From a virus: 53,627 nt of DNA. The translations under genes and the position numbers were made by a program. Under the pieces are notes generated by a model. It was not told the origin of the DNA. It made no database searches and saw only the letters and a list, made by a program, of their open reading frames with translations. This document shows, piece by piece, positions 38,287 to 44,803 of this stretch (the first letter of the stretch is position 1; each line of letters opens with the position of its first letter). Location of the stretch: positions 1 to 53,627 of IMG/VR virus record IMGVR_UViG_3300007072_000012; one strand, given 5' to 3'.

Positions 38287-38362
38287 AGAGACAGACAACT
38301 TAACGCAGTACCGAACGGGGTGAAGGTAGGGTAGCCGTGAAGGTCGGAGCGGGAAACTCTAT
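38287..38362 (+). ncRNA. RNA unit C of the five-copy family
   Basis: The best-preserved copy with unit A: GACAACTTAACGCAGTACCG, AACGGGGTGAAGGTAGGGTA, GCCGTGAAGGT and GAGCGGGAAACTCTA. ACGG (38314-38317) can pair with CCGT (38335-38338) and GAG with CTC near the end. It leads directly into TGTCA-type palindromes. No ORF. Confidence 0.6.
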
Positions 38363-38363
38363 C

Positions 38364-38412
38364 GTGTCATATTGACATGATATGAAAAAATTACCATGTC
38401 GTTTTGACATGG
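38364..38412. repeat. TGTCA-type palindromes with 11-bp hairpin
   Basis: GTGTCATATTGACATGA (from about 38365) is followed by ATTACCATGTC-GTTTT-GACATGGTAAT (about 38389-38415), an 11-bp perfect hairpin. It lies between unit C and the converging gene at 38439 and may end transcription from both sides, besides matching the dyads at 34081-34260. Confidence 0.55.
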
Positions 38413-38438
38413 TAATCCTTGCTACCTATTCAATAATA

Positions 38439-38711
38439 CTACAATATTACCTGCCCAACATGCACCTTATTAGTAATATCAATAATGCTCAACGTAGCGT
38501 ACACCTTGCTATCGTCCTTTTTCAATTGATTAGTCAATCCAACAAACTCCCAAAAGGTTTCCCAAGCTTTCTCTTCGGAATCATGCACAATAACCGTGCC
38601 ACTAAACATGCGGCGAATTGCTCTAGTTATTGCATCCTCATTAAGAGTAGCAAGCACAAGTCGGAAAATTTCGCTTCGCTTTGTCGTTGTTTCCATTCCC
38701 TTAGTATTCAT
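38439..38711 (-). CDS. Hypothetical protein, 90 aa
   Basis: I start this at MNTKGMETTTKRSEIFRLVL (38711). A 90-aa protein with a helical first half (RLVLATLNEDAITRAIRRMF) and a beta end (VYATLSIIDITNKVHVGQVIL). Own promoter at 38736-38763. Function unknown. Confidence 0.55.
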   Translation of the reverse strand: MNTKGMETTTKRSEIFRLVLATLNEDAITRAIRRMFSGTVIVHDSEEKAWETFWEFVGLTNQLKKDDSKVYATLSIIDITNKVHVGQVIL

Positions 38712-38735
38712 CTTTGATCCTCTCTTTCTATTTGA

Positions 38736-38763
38736 ATTGTACAAACGAGAATGCCAAAGTCAA
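38736..38763 (-). promoter_or_regulatory. Promoter for 38711 gene
   Basis: -35 TTGACT (38758-38763), -10 TACAAT (38736-38741), spacer 16. Its spacer is almost the same as in RNA unit A. Confidence 0.7.
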
Positions 38764-38797
38764 GGAATTAGTTAAAGAAAATTATTACAGAAAAGAA

Positions 38798-38825
38798 TTG
38801 ACTTTTGAATTCTTGTCTTTATAAT
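38798..38825 (+). promoter_or_regulatory. Promoter for the UvrD-like helicase
   Basis: -35 TTGACT (38798-38803), -10 TATAAT (38820-38825), spacer 16. Confidence 0.75.
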
Positions 38826-38846
38826 GTGAGTAAAGGGAGAATGAAA

Positions 38847-40391
38847 ATGAAGATCAAGAAATTCAGCAAGCTTCAAGAGAACGGTTTTGATGCGGTTTCT
38901 AACTCCGCTGAAAACCTTTTCTTGTCTGCCGTTGCTGGTAGCGGTAAGACGACTTGGCTAGTTGAAGCTTGCAAGCGTTTGCCCTTGTCCGTCAAGGCTG
39001 TTTTTTGTGCCTTCAATAAGCATATTGCGGATGAATTGCGTGGTAAGCTTCCCAAGAATGTTCCTGCCGCTACGCTGCATAGCCTTGGCTTTGCCACTAT
39101 TCGCCAGAATCTTGCTAATGCTGTTCATGTTTGTGAGGATAAGACTGACCGAATTTTGGAACAGTTCATTAAGGTTGAATCAGAAGAATACAAGTTTAAT
39201 GCTGCACCTATCAAGAAACTGGTTAGCCTTGCCAAGAATAACTACATGGTGAAACCGGAAAAGGCTGACTGGGATAGCCTAATTGAACAGTATGGTGTGA
39301 TTCTCCCTAACGGTTCTTTCGATTGGACTGCTCTTAATGAGACGTATGCTTTGGCTACTGCAAGGCAGTATAAGGCAAAGCTTTATAACAAATTCTTTAA
39401 GCGTGAAGTAGAATTGCCCGTCATTGATTTCGATGATATGCTTTTCTATCCGGCAATTGAAGGTTGGAATATTGCTAAAAATCTCAATTGTCTCTTTGTT
39501 GACGAATCACAGGATTTGAATGCGGTTCAGATTAAGCTTTTGGAAACTGCCAATAAGAATGGTACTCGCATCATTTGCGTAGGTGACTCTGCACAGGCTA
39601 TCTATGGTTTCAGGGGTGCAAGCATTGAAAGCATTGATAACCTTACTAACCTGTTTAACATGAAGACGTTGCCGTTGTCGGTTACCTATCGTTGCAGTAA
39701 GGCAGTAGTCGAATACGCTAAACGATACGTGCCTGAAATTGAAGCTAGGGAAGGTGCGCCGGAAGGTAATGTTTCGGAAATTAGTTTGGCTAATTTAAAG
39801 GTTGAAAGCTTCCGGCATGGTGATTTGGTTGTTTGCCGCACTAATGCTCCGCTTGTCGGTTTGGCTTATGCTTTGCTCCGTTTGAATAGTGGCATTAAAT
39901 TCCGCATTCAAGGCGTGGAATTGGGGCAGGAATTGGGCAGACTTGTGGGTTATCTTACCTTCAAGAATAACCTGCAAGACGTTGATATGGCTGGATTTAT
40001 GAAGGCATTGTCCGTCTATGAACAGCATATGACCGAGAAATACATGCAACTTAAGGCTAACGGAGAAAAATATATTGCGGAATTGCAGGATAAGCTTGAA
40101 GTTATTTCCCTTGTCGCTGGTAATTCCAAAACCATTTCGGGAATCAAAATTAACCTGTGCAAGCTTTTCGCGGATAGTGACGACCGAAATTGTGTTTTGC
40201 TGTCGTCTATCCATCGTGCAAAAGGTTTGGAAGTCCTTGCGGAAGATAATACTTGTATCGTTCTTCGGACTGACTTGCTGCCACATCCTAAAGCTACACG
40301 AGACTGGGAATTGATTCAAGAGTCTAACCTTATCTATGTGGCTTATACCCGCGCCAAGTCTAATCTGGTTTTGGTGCATAAGGAAAAATAA
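38847..40391 (+). CDS. UvrD/Rep-type superfamily 1 DNA helicase
   Basis: An ATP-driven DNA helicase. From ATG 38847 (RBS GGGAG, 7 nt) it is 514 aa; the frame is open to 38805 but that lies over the promoter. Motifs in order: I AVAGSGKTTWLVEA (about residue 29), II LFVDESQDLNAVQ (about 220), III VGDSAQAIYGFRGA (about 245), IV LSVTYRCSKAVVEY (about 275), V SSIHRAKGLE (about 460) and VI IYVAYTRAKSNLVLVH at the end. It may serve replication or repair. Codon use is slightly richer in G+C than the neighbours. Confidence 0.92.
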   Translation: MKIKKFSKLQENGFDAVSNSAENLFLSAVAGSGKTTWLVEACKRLPLSVKAVFCAFNKHIADELRGKLPKNVPAATLHSLGFATIRQNLANAVHVCEDKTDRILEQFIKVESEEYKFNAAPIKKLVSLAKNNYMVKPEKADWDSLIEQYGVILPNGSFDWTALNETYALATARQYKAKLYNKFFKREVELPVIDFDDMLFYPAIEGWNIAKNLNCLFVDESQDLNAVQIKLLETANKNGTRIICVGDSAQAIYGFRGASIESIDNLTNLFNMKTLPLSVTYRCSKAVVEYAKRYVPEIEAREGAPEGNVSEISLANLKVESFRHGDLVVCRTNAPLVGLAYALLRLNSGIKFRIQGVELGQELGRLVGYLTFKNNLQDVDMAGFMKALSVYEQHMTEKYMQLKANGEKYIAELQDKLEVISLVAGNSKTISGIKINLCKLFADSDDRNCVLLSSIHRAKGLEVLAEDNTCIVLRTDLLPHPKATRDWELIQESNLIYVAYTRAKSNLVLVHKEK

Positions 40392-40406
40392 AAAAATATT
40401 TTTTTC

Positions 40407-40434
40407 TTGACTTTTTAATTTTTTGATGTATAAT
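40407..40434 (+). promoter_or_regulatory. Promoter for 40461 gene
   Basis: -35 TTGACT (40407-40412), -10 TATAAT (40429-40434), spacer 16, in a very A/T-rich stretch. Confidence 0.7.
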
Positions 40435-40460
40435 TACAATATAGAAAGTGAGGATTTGAA

Positions 40461-40604
40461 ATGGATGAAATGATCAGAGAACGAAAATTGCTTCGCCCCT
40501 GTTGGAGTTGGGAATTCAGGGGTAAAGCAGATAAGAAAATTAATCGTCGGATTGTGCGACATAGAATGAAACAAAGAGACAGAAAAAATAACTTGACAGA
40601 TTGA
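40461..40604 (+). CDS. Hypothetical basic protein, 47 aa
   Basis: A small complete frame (MDEMIRERKLLRPCWSWEF...RRIVRHRMKQRDRKNNLTD) with GAGG ahead of the ATG and its own promoter. It is highly Arg/Lys-rich, so nucleic-acid or ribosome binding is possible. Function unknown. Confidence 0.5.
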   Translation: MDEMIRERKLLRPCWSWEFRGKADKKINRRIVRHRMKQRDRKNNLTD

Positions 40605-40690
40605 ACTAAAACAGGGGGTCGGAGTTAGAGATTTAATGTGGTAAACAATCCACAGTCTCGAAACGATGTATCCCCTTATTTTTTAAAAAA
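40605..40690 (+). terminator. Structured 3' end and terminator
   Basis: GGGG (about 40614) and CCCC (about 40672), GAGA and TCTC, TGTGG and CCACA nest to form a long hairpin ending in TTATTTTTT. It probably terminates the 40461 transcript; the internal structure is more elaborate than a plain terminator needs. Confidence 0.5.
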
Positions 40691-40711
40691 AATAAAAAAT
40701 ATTTTTTTCTT

Positions 40712-40740
40712 TCCCTTAAAATATTTTAGGGTCTTTTTCC
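40712..40740. terminator. Bidirectional terminator hairpin
   Basis: CCCTTAAAATATTTTAGGG is a near-perfect fold-back with T-rich flanks on both sides (TCTTTTT on plus, long A/T run on minus). It can end the 40461 transcript and RNA unit D. Confidence 0.55.
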
Positions 40741-40806
40741 CCCTCATTTCCCCACTCACGGATACCCTAACTTCACCCCGTTCGGTACTGCATTAGGTTG
40801 TCTGTC
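40735..40806 (-). ncRNA. RNA unit D of the five-copy family
   Basis: Transcribed leftwards from 40816-40844. It has GACAACCTAATGCAGTACCG, AACGGGGTGAAGTTAGGGTA and TCCGTGA, so the first two thirds match units A and C. Arms ACGG and CCGT are kept. After CCGTGA it diverges (GTGGGGAAATGAGGGGG), lacking the GAGCGGGAAACTC end. It leads to the terminator at 40712-40740. Confidence 0.5.
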
Positions 40807-40815
40807 TCTATTTAC

Positions 40816-40844
40816 ATTGTACAGGCAAAAGTATCATTTGTCAA
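40816..40844 (-). promoter_or_regulatory. Promoter of RNA unit D
   Basis: -35 TTGACA (40839-40844), -10 TACAAT (40816-40821), spacer 17. Confidence 0.7.
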
Positions 40845-40868
40845 GAAAAAATAAAAAATATTTTTTTC

Positions 40869-40896
40869 TTGACTTTTTAAATTTTAGCTGTACAAT
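40869..40896 (+). promoter_or_regulatory. Promoter of the tRNA-like RNA
   Basis: -35 TTGACT (40869-40874), -10 TACAAT (40891-40896), spacer 16. Confidence 0.7.
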
Positions 40897-40920
40897 TTTA
40901 ATATGACAAGTGAATAAGTC

Positions 40921-41090
40921 GGGGGTGTAGCCTAGAGGACAGGCGATACTTGCGTATTATGGCAAGTGAGTATAATGACTGCGCTAACAGCATTATATAA
41001 ACTGCGATAATGCAAAAAACAGGTAACTAATAGCTTTAGCGAGTTATTACTATCTGCGTATAGACGCTGGTTCGATTCCAGCCACCCCCT
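40921..41090 (+). ncRNA. tRNA-like RNA with about 110-nt insertion replacing the anticodon arm
   Basis: The ends fold like a tRNA: acceptor GGGGGTG (40921-40927) with CACCCCC (41083-41089), D-arm GCCT (40930-40933) / AGGC (40941-40944) with a GG-containing loop, and T-arm GCTGG-TTCGATT-CCAGC (41066-41082). Instead of an anticodon arm there are hairpins: ACTTGC/GCAAGT (40948-40967), GCATTAT/ATAATGC (40990-41013) and GGTAACT/AGTTATT (41022-41048). TGCG occurs four times, in loops or joints. No CCA is encoded, unlike the two other tRNAs here. It lacks the group I intron core, so splicing is not obvious. Confidence 0.6.
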
Positions 41091-41109
41091 GCCTTTTTAA
41101 AAATAATTC

Positions 41110-41138
41110 TTGACAAATACCTATCTTGAGCGTATAAT
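41110..41138 (+). promoter_or_regulatory. Promoter for 41157 gene
   Basis: -35 TTGACA (41110-41115), -10 TATAAT (41133-41138), spacer 17. Confidence 0.75.
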
Positions 41139-41156
41139 ATAGATAGGAGAATGGAA

Positions 41157-41375
41157 ATGATTTTTCATAGCTTTAAAGATTTGGTAGTTTTCCTTGAAAA
41201 AAAGATGTATGTTGAATATGGTGAAGCTTTTACAATGGCTTGGGAATTAGTAGTAAGTAAGGAAATACTTTGGGATAGTGAATCAAAAGGTTACATTTGG
41301 CCTAGTAATTTAACAGATGAAATGCTATATGATGTACTGGATATTGGATTAGAGAAAGAAATGTTGCCTTTCTAA
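41157..41375 (+). CDS. Hypothetical protein, 72 aa
   Basis: I start this at the second ATG (41157), 7 nt after AGGAG. The helical product (SFKDLVVFLEKKMYVEYGEAFTMAWELVVSKEILW) has an acidic, aromatic end. Function unknown. Confidence 0.55.
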   Translation: MIFHSFKDLVVFLEKKMYVEYGEAFTMAWELVVSKEILWDSESKGYIWPSNLTDEMLYDVLDIGLEKEMLPF

Positions 41376-41388
41376 AAGGAAATAAAAA

Positions 41389-41646
41389 ATGTCAAATATC
41401 TTAGTTTCTACTACTGCTGAACAACATGGATATGGAAGTGACCCATACAAACATGTATCTCGTCTAACAAAAGAAGAACAAGAACATGTGAAAAAGGGTG
41501 GAATTGTAATTTTTAAATCCGAGCGAAAGTCTGGTGGGCTTTATCATGGAACGTATTGGCGAGTAGTGCGCTATCATCGTAAATATGGCTATTTTCCAAG
41601 GGTTGCTAGTCCTGAAGATGTAAAAGCTATGGGATTTGAATATTGA
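41389..41646 (+). CDS. Hypothetical protein, 85 aa
   Basis: An 85-aa protein with GIVIFKSERKSGGLYHGTYWRVVRYHRKYGYFPRVASPEDV, beta-rich and basic. It follows the 72-aa gene by 13 nt and shares its promoter. Function unknown. Confidence 0.55.
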   Translation: MSNILVSTTAEQHGYGSDPYKHVSRLTKEEQEHVKKGGIVIFKSERKSGGLYHGTYWRVVRYHRKYGYFPRVASPEDVKAMGFEY

Positions 41647-41655
41647 GAATATTTC

Positions 41656-41684
41656 TTGACAAATGACAATTAAAGCTGTATAAT
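41656..41684 (+). promoter_or_regulatory. Promoter for 41712 gene
   Basis: -35 TTGACA (41656-41661), -10 TATAAT (41679-41684), spacer 17. Confidence 0.75.
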
Positions 41685-41711
41685 GTAAATAAGAAAGGTA
41701 GGGAAAAAACA

Positions 41712-41972
41712 ATGCCTGCGACTCCAATGGTAGTTCTTCCTACTAAGGCAAGAATTGAAAGATTGCCTGAAGAAACTCTTGCTATTACATATCCAGCCAA
41801 GTTTGGCGAACATTTGAAGATTAGTTTCCTGTTTGAAAATAAGACGCACAAGTTTTTTCGCATGGATTATTATAATACGTCAAATGAGAACAGGATTAGC
41901 CGTAGCTACTTCGTAGGTATGGATGTTAAGACAGGCATTCCGGTTAGGATGGATTATAATGCAAACGTCTAA
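41712..41972 (+). CDS. Hypothetical protein, 86 aa
   Basis: An 86-aa protein (MPATPMVVLPTKARIERLPEETLAITYPAKFGEHLKI), beta-rich in its second half. The leader AAGAAAGGTAGGGAAA is nearly identical to those of several other genes in this arm. Function unknown. Confidence 0.55.
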   Translation: MPATPMVVLPTKARIERLPEETLAITYPAKFGEHLKISFLFENKTHKFFRMDYYNTSNENRISRSYFVGMDVKTGIPVRMDYNANV

Positions 41973-42153
41973 GCGTAAACCTAAGAAGAAGTATAAGATA
42001 GGTTCCTATATTGACTATTATGGTATTGTACAGTCAATAGAGTGGGATTCTGATAATAAGGAATGGCTTTACCATACGCAAAAGTCTTTTTGGGAAGGTA
42101 AATATATGATGCAGCTAGAATTCCGAGAACGGTTTGAAAAGAATAGGGAATAA
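41959..42153 (+). CDS. Hypothetical protein, 64 aa
   Basis: I start this at MQTSKRKPKKKYKIGSYIDY (41959), overlapping the gene before by 14 nt. A very basic N terminus, then a small beta sheet (SYIDYYGIVQSIEWDSDNKEWLYHTQKSFWE). Function unknown. Confidence 0.5.
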   Translation: MQTSKRKPKKKYKIGSYIDYYGIVQSIEWDSDNKEWLYHTQKSFWEGKYMMQLEFRERFEKNRE

Positions 42154-42167
42154 TCATAAATTAATTC

Positions 42168-42196
42168 TTGACAAATGCTATTATTGCCTGTATACT
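42168..42196 (+). promoter_or_regulatory. Promoter for 42220 gene
   Basis: -35 TTGACA (42168-42173), -10 TATACT (42191-42196), spacer 17. Confidence 0.7.
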
Positions 42197-42219
42197 ATAA
42201 ATAAGAAAGGTAGGATCAA

Positions 42220-42654
42220 ATGGCATCTTACTGCACGATTAGTTTGAATGAAATGGAATCCTTTCTTGAAACTCGTGGTTTTCACCAAGTGAATGTTGAT
42301 AAATGCCAAGAATTGGTTTGGGAAAAGGTTTCCAAACAGGATGGAAGGCTTGCATTGCGTGTTTATAGTTCACTGACTAACGGTGTTTCTCGCGGAGTCG
42401 GTGAAGATGCTATCCGTATCGTCATTTGGGATTATTCTATTAGTCGTCCGGTTACAGGTGCAATTCGTACTAATCGTGTAGCTGGCTGGCAGGATAGAAT
42501 GCTTGCCAAGCTTAAGAGTCTGGCATCTTCTTTTAAATTTGCCAAGTGTCCTCATTGTGGGAATTATATGATGGAACGGAGTGGGAAGTATGGAACGTTT
42601 TTGGGCTGTTCCAATTTTCCCAATTGTAAACACATTGCTGCGAAAGGAATGTAA
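42220..42654 (+). CDS. Protein with C-terminal topoisomerase-type zinc finger
   Basis: A 144-aa protein. The last 40 residues, CPHCGNYMMERSGKYGTFLG then CSNFPNCKH, match the four-Cys zinc finger of type IA topoisomerases (CPxCG...R.GKYGxFxGCSxFPxC), which binds DNA. The first 100 residues are alpha/beta and lack a topoisomerase core, so it is probably a DNA- or RNA-binding protein rather than an enzyme of that family. Confidence 0.75.
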   Translation: MASYCTISLNEMESFLETRGFHQVNVDKCQELVWEKVSKQDGRLALRVYSSLTNGVSRGVGEDAIRIVIWDYSISRPVTGAIRTNRVAGWQDRMLAKLKSLASSFKFAKCPHCGNYMMERSGKYGTFLGCSNFPNCKHIAAKGM

Positions 42655-42656
42655 AA

Positions 42657-42953
42657 ATGGATAAAGCTAATCTTAAAGACGGAATTGAAATTCCTTTTGT
42701 GGTTAAACAAAAATATCCACAGGAAGAACGAACATTGCTGTTTATAATTTTTCAAAGCAATGATGGTAAAGGTTGCTATTTAGAAGAAGTATTAAAAAAT
42801 AAAACTGTAAAAATTGCTTCTAATAGTTCTTTTTATAAAATTGCGGGTATTCTTAAAAATATGGGTGCAGTACCCAAAAATTTTGGGGAATATGTAACTG
42901 ATTATTTCAAATATAATGATGCTCCAAAGAGTACTCATAGAGATAATTGGTAA
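42657..42953 (+). CDS. Hypothetical protein, 98 aa
   Basis: A 98-aa protein (IEIPFVVKQKYPQEERTLLFIIFQSNDGKGCYLEEVLKNKT), mixed alpha/beta. It starts 2 nt after the zinc-finger gene and shares its transcript. Function unknown. Confidence 0.55.
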   Translation: MDKANLKDGIEIPFVVKQKYPQEERTLLFIIFQSNDGKGCYLEEVLKNKTVKIASNSSFYKIAGILKNMGAVPKNFGEYVTDYFKYNDAPKSTHRDNW

Positions 42954-42961
42954 GATAATTC

Positions 42962-42990
42962 TTGACAAGGTTAATCTTTCTTTGTATAAT
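42962..42990 (+). promoter_or_regulatory. Promoter for SprT-like gene
   Basis: -35 TTGACA (42962-42967), -10 TATAAT (42985-42990), spacer 17. Confidence 0.75.
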
Positions 42991-43014
42991 ATAATTAAGA
43001 AAGGAATTACAAAG

Positions 43015-43638
43015 ATGATTAACGAAATGGATCTTGTTTCTCGGTTTCCTGATTTTCGGACTCTGATCAATTCGCTGCCAAAGACTCCGAATTTTAAACC
43101 TTACGTAGAGTCTGCCGACACGCAAAACAATCCTCATCAGACTAAGGAATGGGCGCAGGAACGTGTTAATCACTGGTGGAATGTTGCAATTTCTAAGTTT
43201 GCTCCAAGATTCATTAATCGGCATGATGCACCAAGAGTGCGATTTGATGATAGGATGAATGCCAGAAATGGTGGCACTGCACATAGTGGTAAGCATCTTA
43301 TCACTCTGACTACTCGTTACTTGCAGGAAGATGATTTTGAAAATACCATTGTGCATGAAGTATGCCATATTGTGGCAACTTATCATTTCGGAGCAAATTG
43401 TGCTCATAGTGCACGATGGAAAACTGTGATGCTCGCTACTGGCTACATTCCTCATCGTTGCCATACGTATAACCTTGCCAAGTCTGCACTTACATGCAAG
43501 TGTGGGCATGATAATATTCTGGCAAACGTGGACATTATGAAGAAACTGAAACAGGGTATTACTACTTATCGTTGTGAAAAGTGTAAGATGGTGCTTGAAC
43601 TGCCAAAATCTTATGAATTGCATGGAATTACAAAATAG
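43015..43638 (+). CDS. SprT-like zinc metalloprotease
   Basis: I start this at MINEMDLVSRFPD (43015), with AAAGGA upstream; the frame is open to 42916 but that lies over the promoter. The 207-aa product has ENTIVHEVCHIVATYHFG (HExxH) then CAHSARWKTVMLATGY, as in SprT/Spartan proteins, and a C-terminal zinc ribbon CKCGHDN...CEKCKM. The family digests DNA-linked proteins; here it may remove DNA-protein crosslinks or act on host proteins. Confidence 0.85.
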   Translation: MINEMDLVSRFPDFRTLINSLPKTPNFKPYVESADTQNNPHQTKEWAQERVNHWWNVAISKFAPRFINRHDAPRVRFDDRMNARNGGTAHSGKHLITLTTRYLQEDDFENTIVHEVCHIVATYHFGANCAHSARWKTVMLATGYIPHRCHTYNLAKSALTCKCGHDNILANVDIMKKLKQGITTYRCEKCKMVLELPKSYELHGITK

Positions 43639-43641
43639 TTC

Positions 43642-43670
43642 TTGACAAAGGATAGTAATAGCCTTATAAT
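43642..43670 (+). promoter_or_regulatory. Promoter for 43694 gene
   Basis: -35 TTGACA (43642-43647), -10 TATAAT (43665-43670), spacer 17. Confidence 0.75.
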
Positions 43671-43693
43671 AGAAATAGGAAAGGATTAAACAA

Positions 43694-43834
43694 ATGCCAA
43701 AATGTAGAGATTGTGATAATGAGGCAGTACACGTAGATGAATGTTCTGGTTTGGCATTTTGTAAATCTTGTGAAGAGTCTGATTATCAAGAATGGTTTTG
43801 GAACGAACGTGCAAGAGAATATTGGCTGAAATGA
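43694..43834 (+). CDS. Cys-rich small protein, frame continues past TGA
   Basis: The product MPKCRDCDNEAVHVDECSGL runs 46 aa to TGA at 43832-43834, with CRDC, CSG and CKSC pairs. In the same frame the sequence then continues for 33 more codons of the same style (IKCDDCSGYQEW, CTCCETYTKICC, CLC) to TAA at 43934-43936. The YQEW element occurs in both parts. The two halves may be one zinc protein split by a nonsense change, or the TGA may be read through. Confidence 0.5.
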   Translation: MPKCRDCDNEAVHVDECSGLAFCKSCEESDYQEWFWNERAREYWLK

Positions 43835-43961
43835 ATTAAATGTGATGATTGCAGTGGCTATCAAGAGTGGTGTACTTGTTGTGAAACATACACTAAAATT
43901 TGTTGTGTACCATATGGAACTTGTTTGTGTTCATAATGGATGATATTATTAAAAATTATCC

Positions 43962-43990
43962 TTGACAAACCATACTTGAATTAGTATAAT
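43962..43990 (+). promoter_or_regulatory. Promoter for 44013 gene
   Basis: -35 TTGACA (43962-43967), -10 TATAAT (43985-43990), spacer 17. Confidence 0.75.
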
Positions 43991-44012
43991 ACATATAGAA
44001 AGGAATTCAAAT

Positions 44013-44321
44013 ATGGGATACACAGTTCATGCCTTTGAAAGAATTCAAAAGCGTCTGGTTGAAGCTGGTCTTAATCAGGCTCAAATCAAGGCACTAGAAA
44101 TGCTTGCTGGATTGTGGGCAAAACGGTCAACCGTAGAATCTGAAGCGATTAGACTCTGCAAGCTGGCAAAGCAGACTAATACCCCTTGGTCAGAAGTTAG
44201 CAATGGGAATGAAGTGTGGGCAATCGTCCGTCAAAAGGATTTGGTTACAGTTATGTTTCGACGTGAAACACAACCTAAGACTCCTGAAGCTTTGCGAGTT
44301 GAAAAGGTTACGGTTCTTTAA
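44013..44321 (+). CDS. Hypothetical protein, 102 aa
   Basis: A 102-aa protein (HAFERIQKRLVEAGLNQAQIKALEMLAGLW, then VWAIVRQKDLVTVMFRRETQP). A helix bundle followed by a beta hairpin, rather like small ParE/BrnT-fold proteins, but the match is by eye only. Function unknown. Confidence 0.55.
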   Translation: MGYTVHAFERIQKRLVEAGLNQAQIKALEMLAGLWAKRSTVESEAIRLCKLAKQTNTPWSEVSNGNEVWAIVRQKDLVTVMFRRETQPKTPEALRVEKVTVL

Positions 44322-44331
44322 GGAGAATAAA

Positions 44332-44496
44332 ATGTTTTGGTTTTCTTGTATCTTTCTGTCTGTTATGGCGCTTCTTCATGTTATAAGTTGTGTGCGGGAA
44401 ATGTGCAAAAATGAAGAAGCAGCAAAAGCTGTAATAAATTTACTTTTTGCTATGTGCTTTCTTGCTATTGTTATCTGGTTAGGAATGACAAAATAG
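44332..44496 (+). CDS. Small membrane protein, 54 aa
   Basis: I start this at MFWFSCIFLSVMALLHVISC (44332), with AAGGAG 7 nt upstream. Two hydrophobic segments (residues 1-18 and 35-51, NLLFAMCFLAIVIWLG) make this a two-helix membrane protein with a short polar loop. Function unknown. Confidence 0.55.
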   Translation: MFWFSCIFLSVMALLHVISCVREMCKNEEAAKAVINLLFAMCFLAIVIWLGMTK

Positions 44497-44499
44497 GAC

Positions 44500-44528
44500 T
44501 TGACAAACGCCATTTGATTCTGTATAAT
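44500..44528 (+). promoter_or_regulatory. Promoter for tRNA-Lys
   Basis: -35 TTGACA (44500-44505), -10 TATAAT (44523-44528), spacer 17; the tRNA begins about 11 nt after the -10. Confidence 0.8.
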
Positions 44529-44538
44529 GTAAATAAGA

Positions 44539-44614
44539 GCGGGGATAGCTCAGTTGGTAGAGTAGCGGACTTTTAATCCGTTGGTCGTGGGTTCGATCCC
44601 CACTCCCCGCACCA
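44539..44614 (+). tRNA. tRNA-Lys (anticodon UUU)
   Basis: A complete cloverleaf of 76 nt: acceptor GCGGGGA with its complement TCCCCGC, D-arm GCTC...GAGT-like, anticodon stem CGGAC-region with loop CTTTTAA (anticodon TTT), T-arm with GTGGG-TTCGATC-CCCAC, discriminator A and encoded CCA. It supplies AAA/AAG decoding, useful for this lysine-rich, AT-rich gene set. Confidence 0.95.
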
Positions 44615-44633
44615 AAACTAAAGGATTGCTAGA

Positions 44634-44801
44634 ATGGAAAGTAATAATAATAAGATTATCGTTTACCGAAATCAATGGGAAAAGGATGCAGACGAGTTTT
44701 GGCATTCTGAAACTGGTCTGTATACTATTGGTGTTTTGGTTCTTGTTATATTAATTCCTATTCTTGGTTCTAAGATTTGGTCATACGTTAAAGGAAAGTA
44801 A
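44634..44801 (+). CDS. Small membrane protein, 55 aa
   Basis: A complete frame, MESNNNKIIVYRNQWEKDAD then TIGVLVLVILIPILGSKIW, which is one transmembrane helix followed by a short basic tail. It directly follows tRNA-Lys. Function unknown. Confidence 0.5.
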   Translation: MESNNNKIIVYRNQWEKDADEFWHSETGLYTIGVLVLVILIPILGSKIWSYVKGK

Positions 44802-44803
44802 AA

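Larger units (their letters stand above)
32245..38763 (-). promoter_or_regulatory. Row of near-identical monocistronic promoter-leader units
   Basis: Almost every gene from 32217 to 38711 has a strong promoter 20-50 bp upstream and the common leader TTAAGAAAGGR-GGATCAAA-type before its ATG, usually with no room for a second gene. The pattern implies strong, even expression right after infection. Confidence 0.6.

Noticed and set aside
39795-40379. Minus-strand 194-codon frame inside the helicase
   Set aside because: It lies opposite helicase motifs IV-VI and has no recognisable domain.
40605-40690. A further tRNA-like RNA (GGGGGTC...TCCCC)
   Set aside because: No D- or T-arm pattern; nested hairpins with a T-run fit a terminator.
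40955-41000. tmRNA-like tag frame in the tRNA-like RNA (MASEYNDCANSII)
   Set aside because: The D-arm is of ordinary tRNA type, no G-U pair sits at the alanine position of the acceptor stem, the RNA is half the usual length and the tag lacks a typical hydrophobic end. Chance frame more likely.
42907-43623. Long minus-strand frame opposite the SprT-like gene
   Set aside because: It is the reverse of a well-supported gene with HExxH and zinc ribbon and has no promoter or ribosome-binding site.
27005-43936. Global reassignment of TGA or TAG
   Set aside because: Large intact genes (nrdJ, helicase, ligase) use TGG for Trp and contain no in-frame TGA or TAG, while many genes end with TGA or TAG just before promoters. 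At most a few readthrough sites exist.
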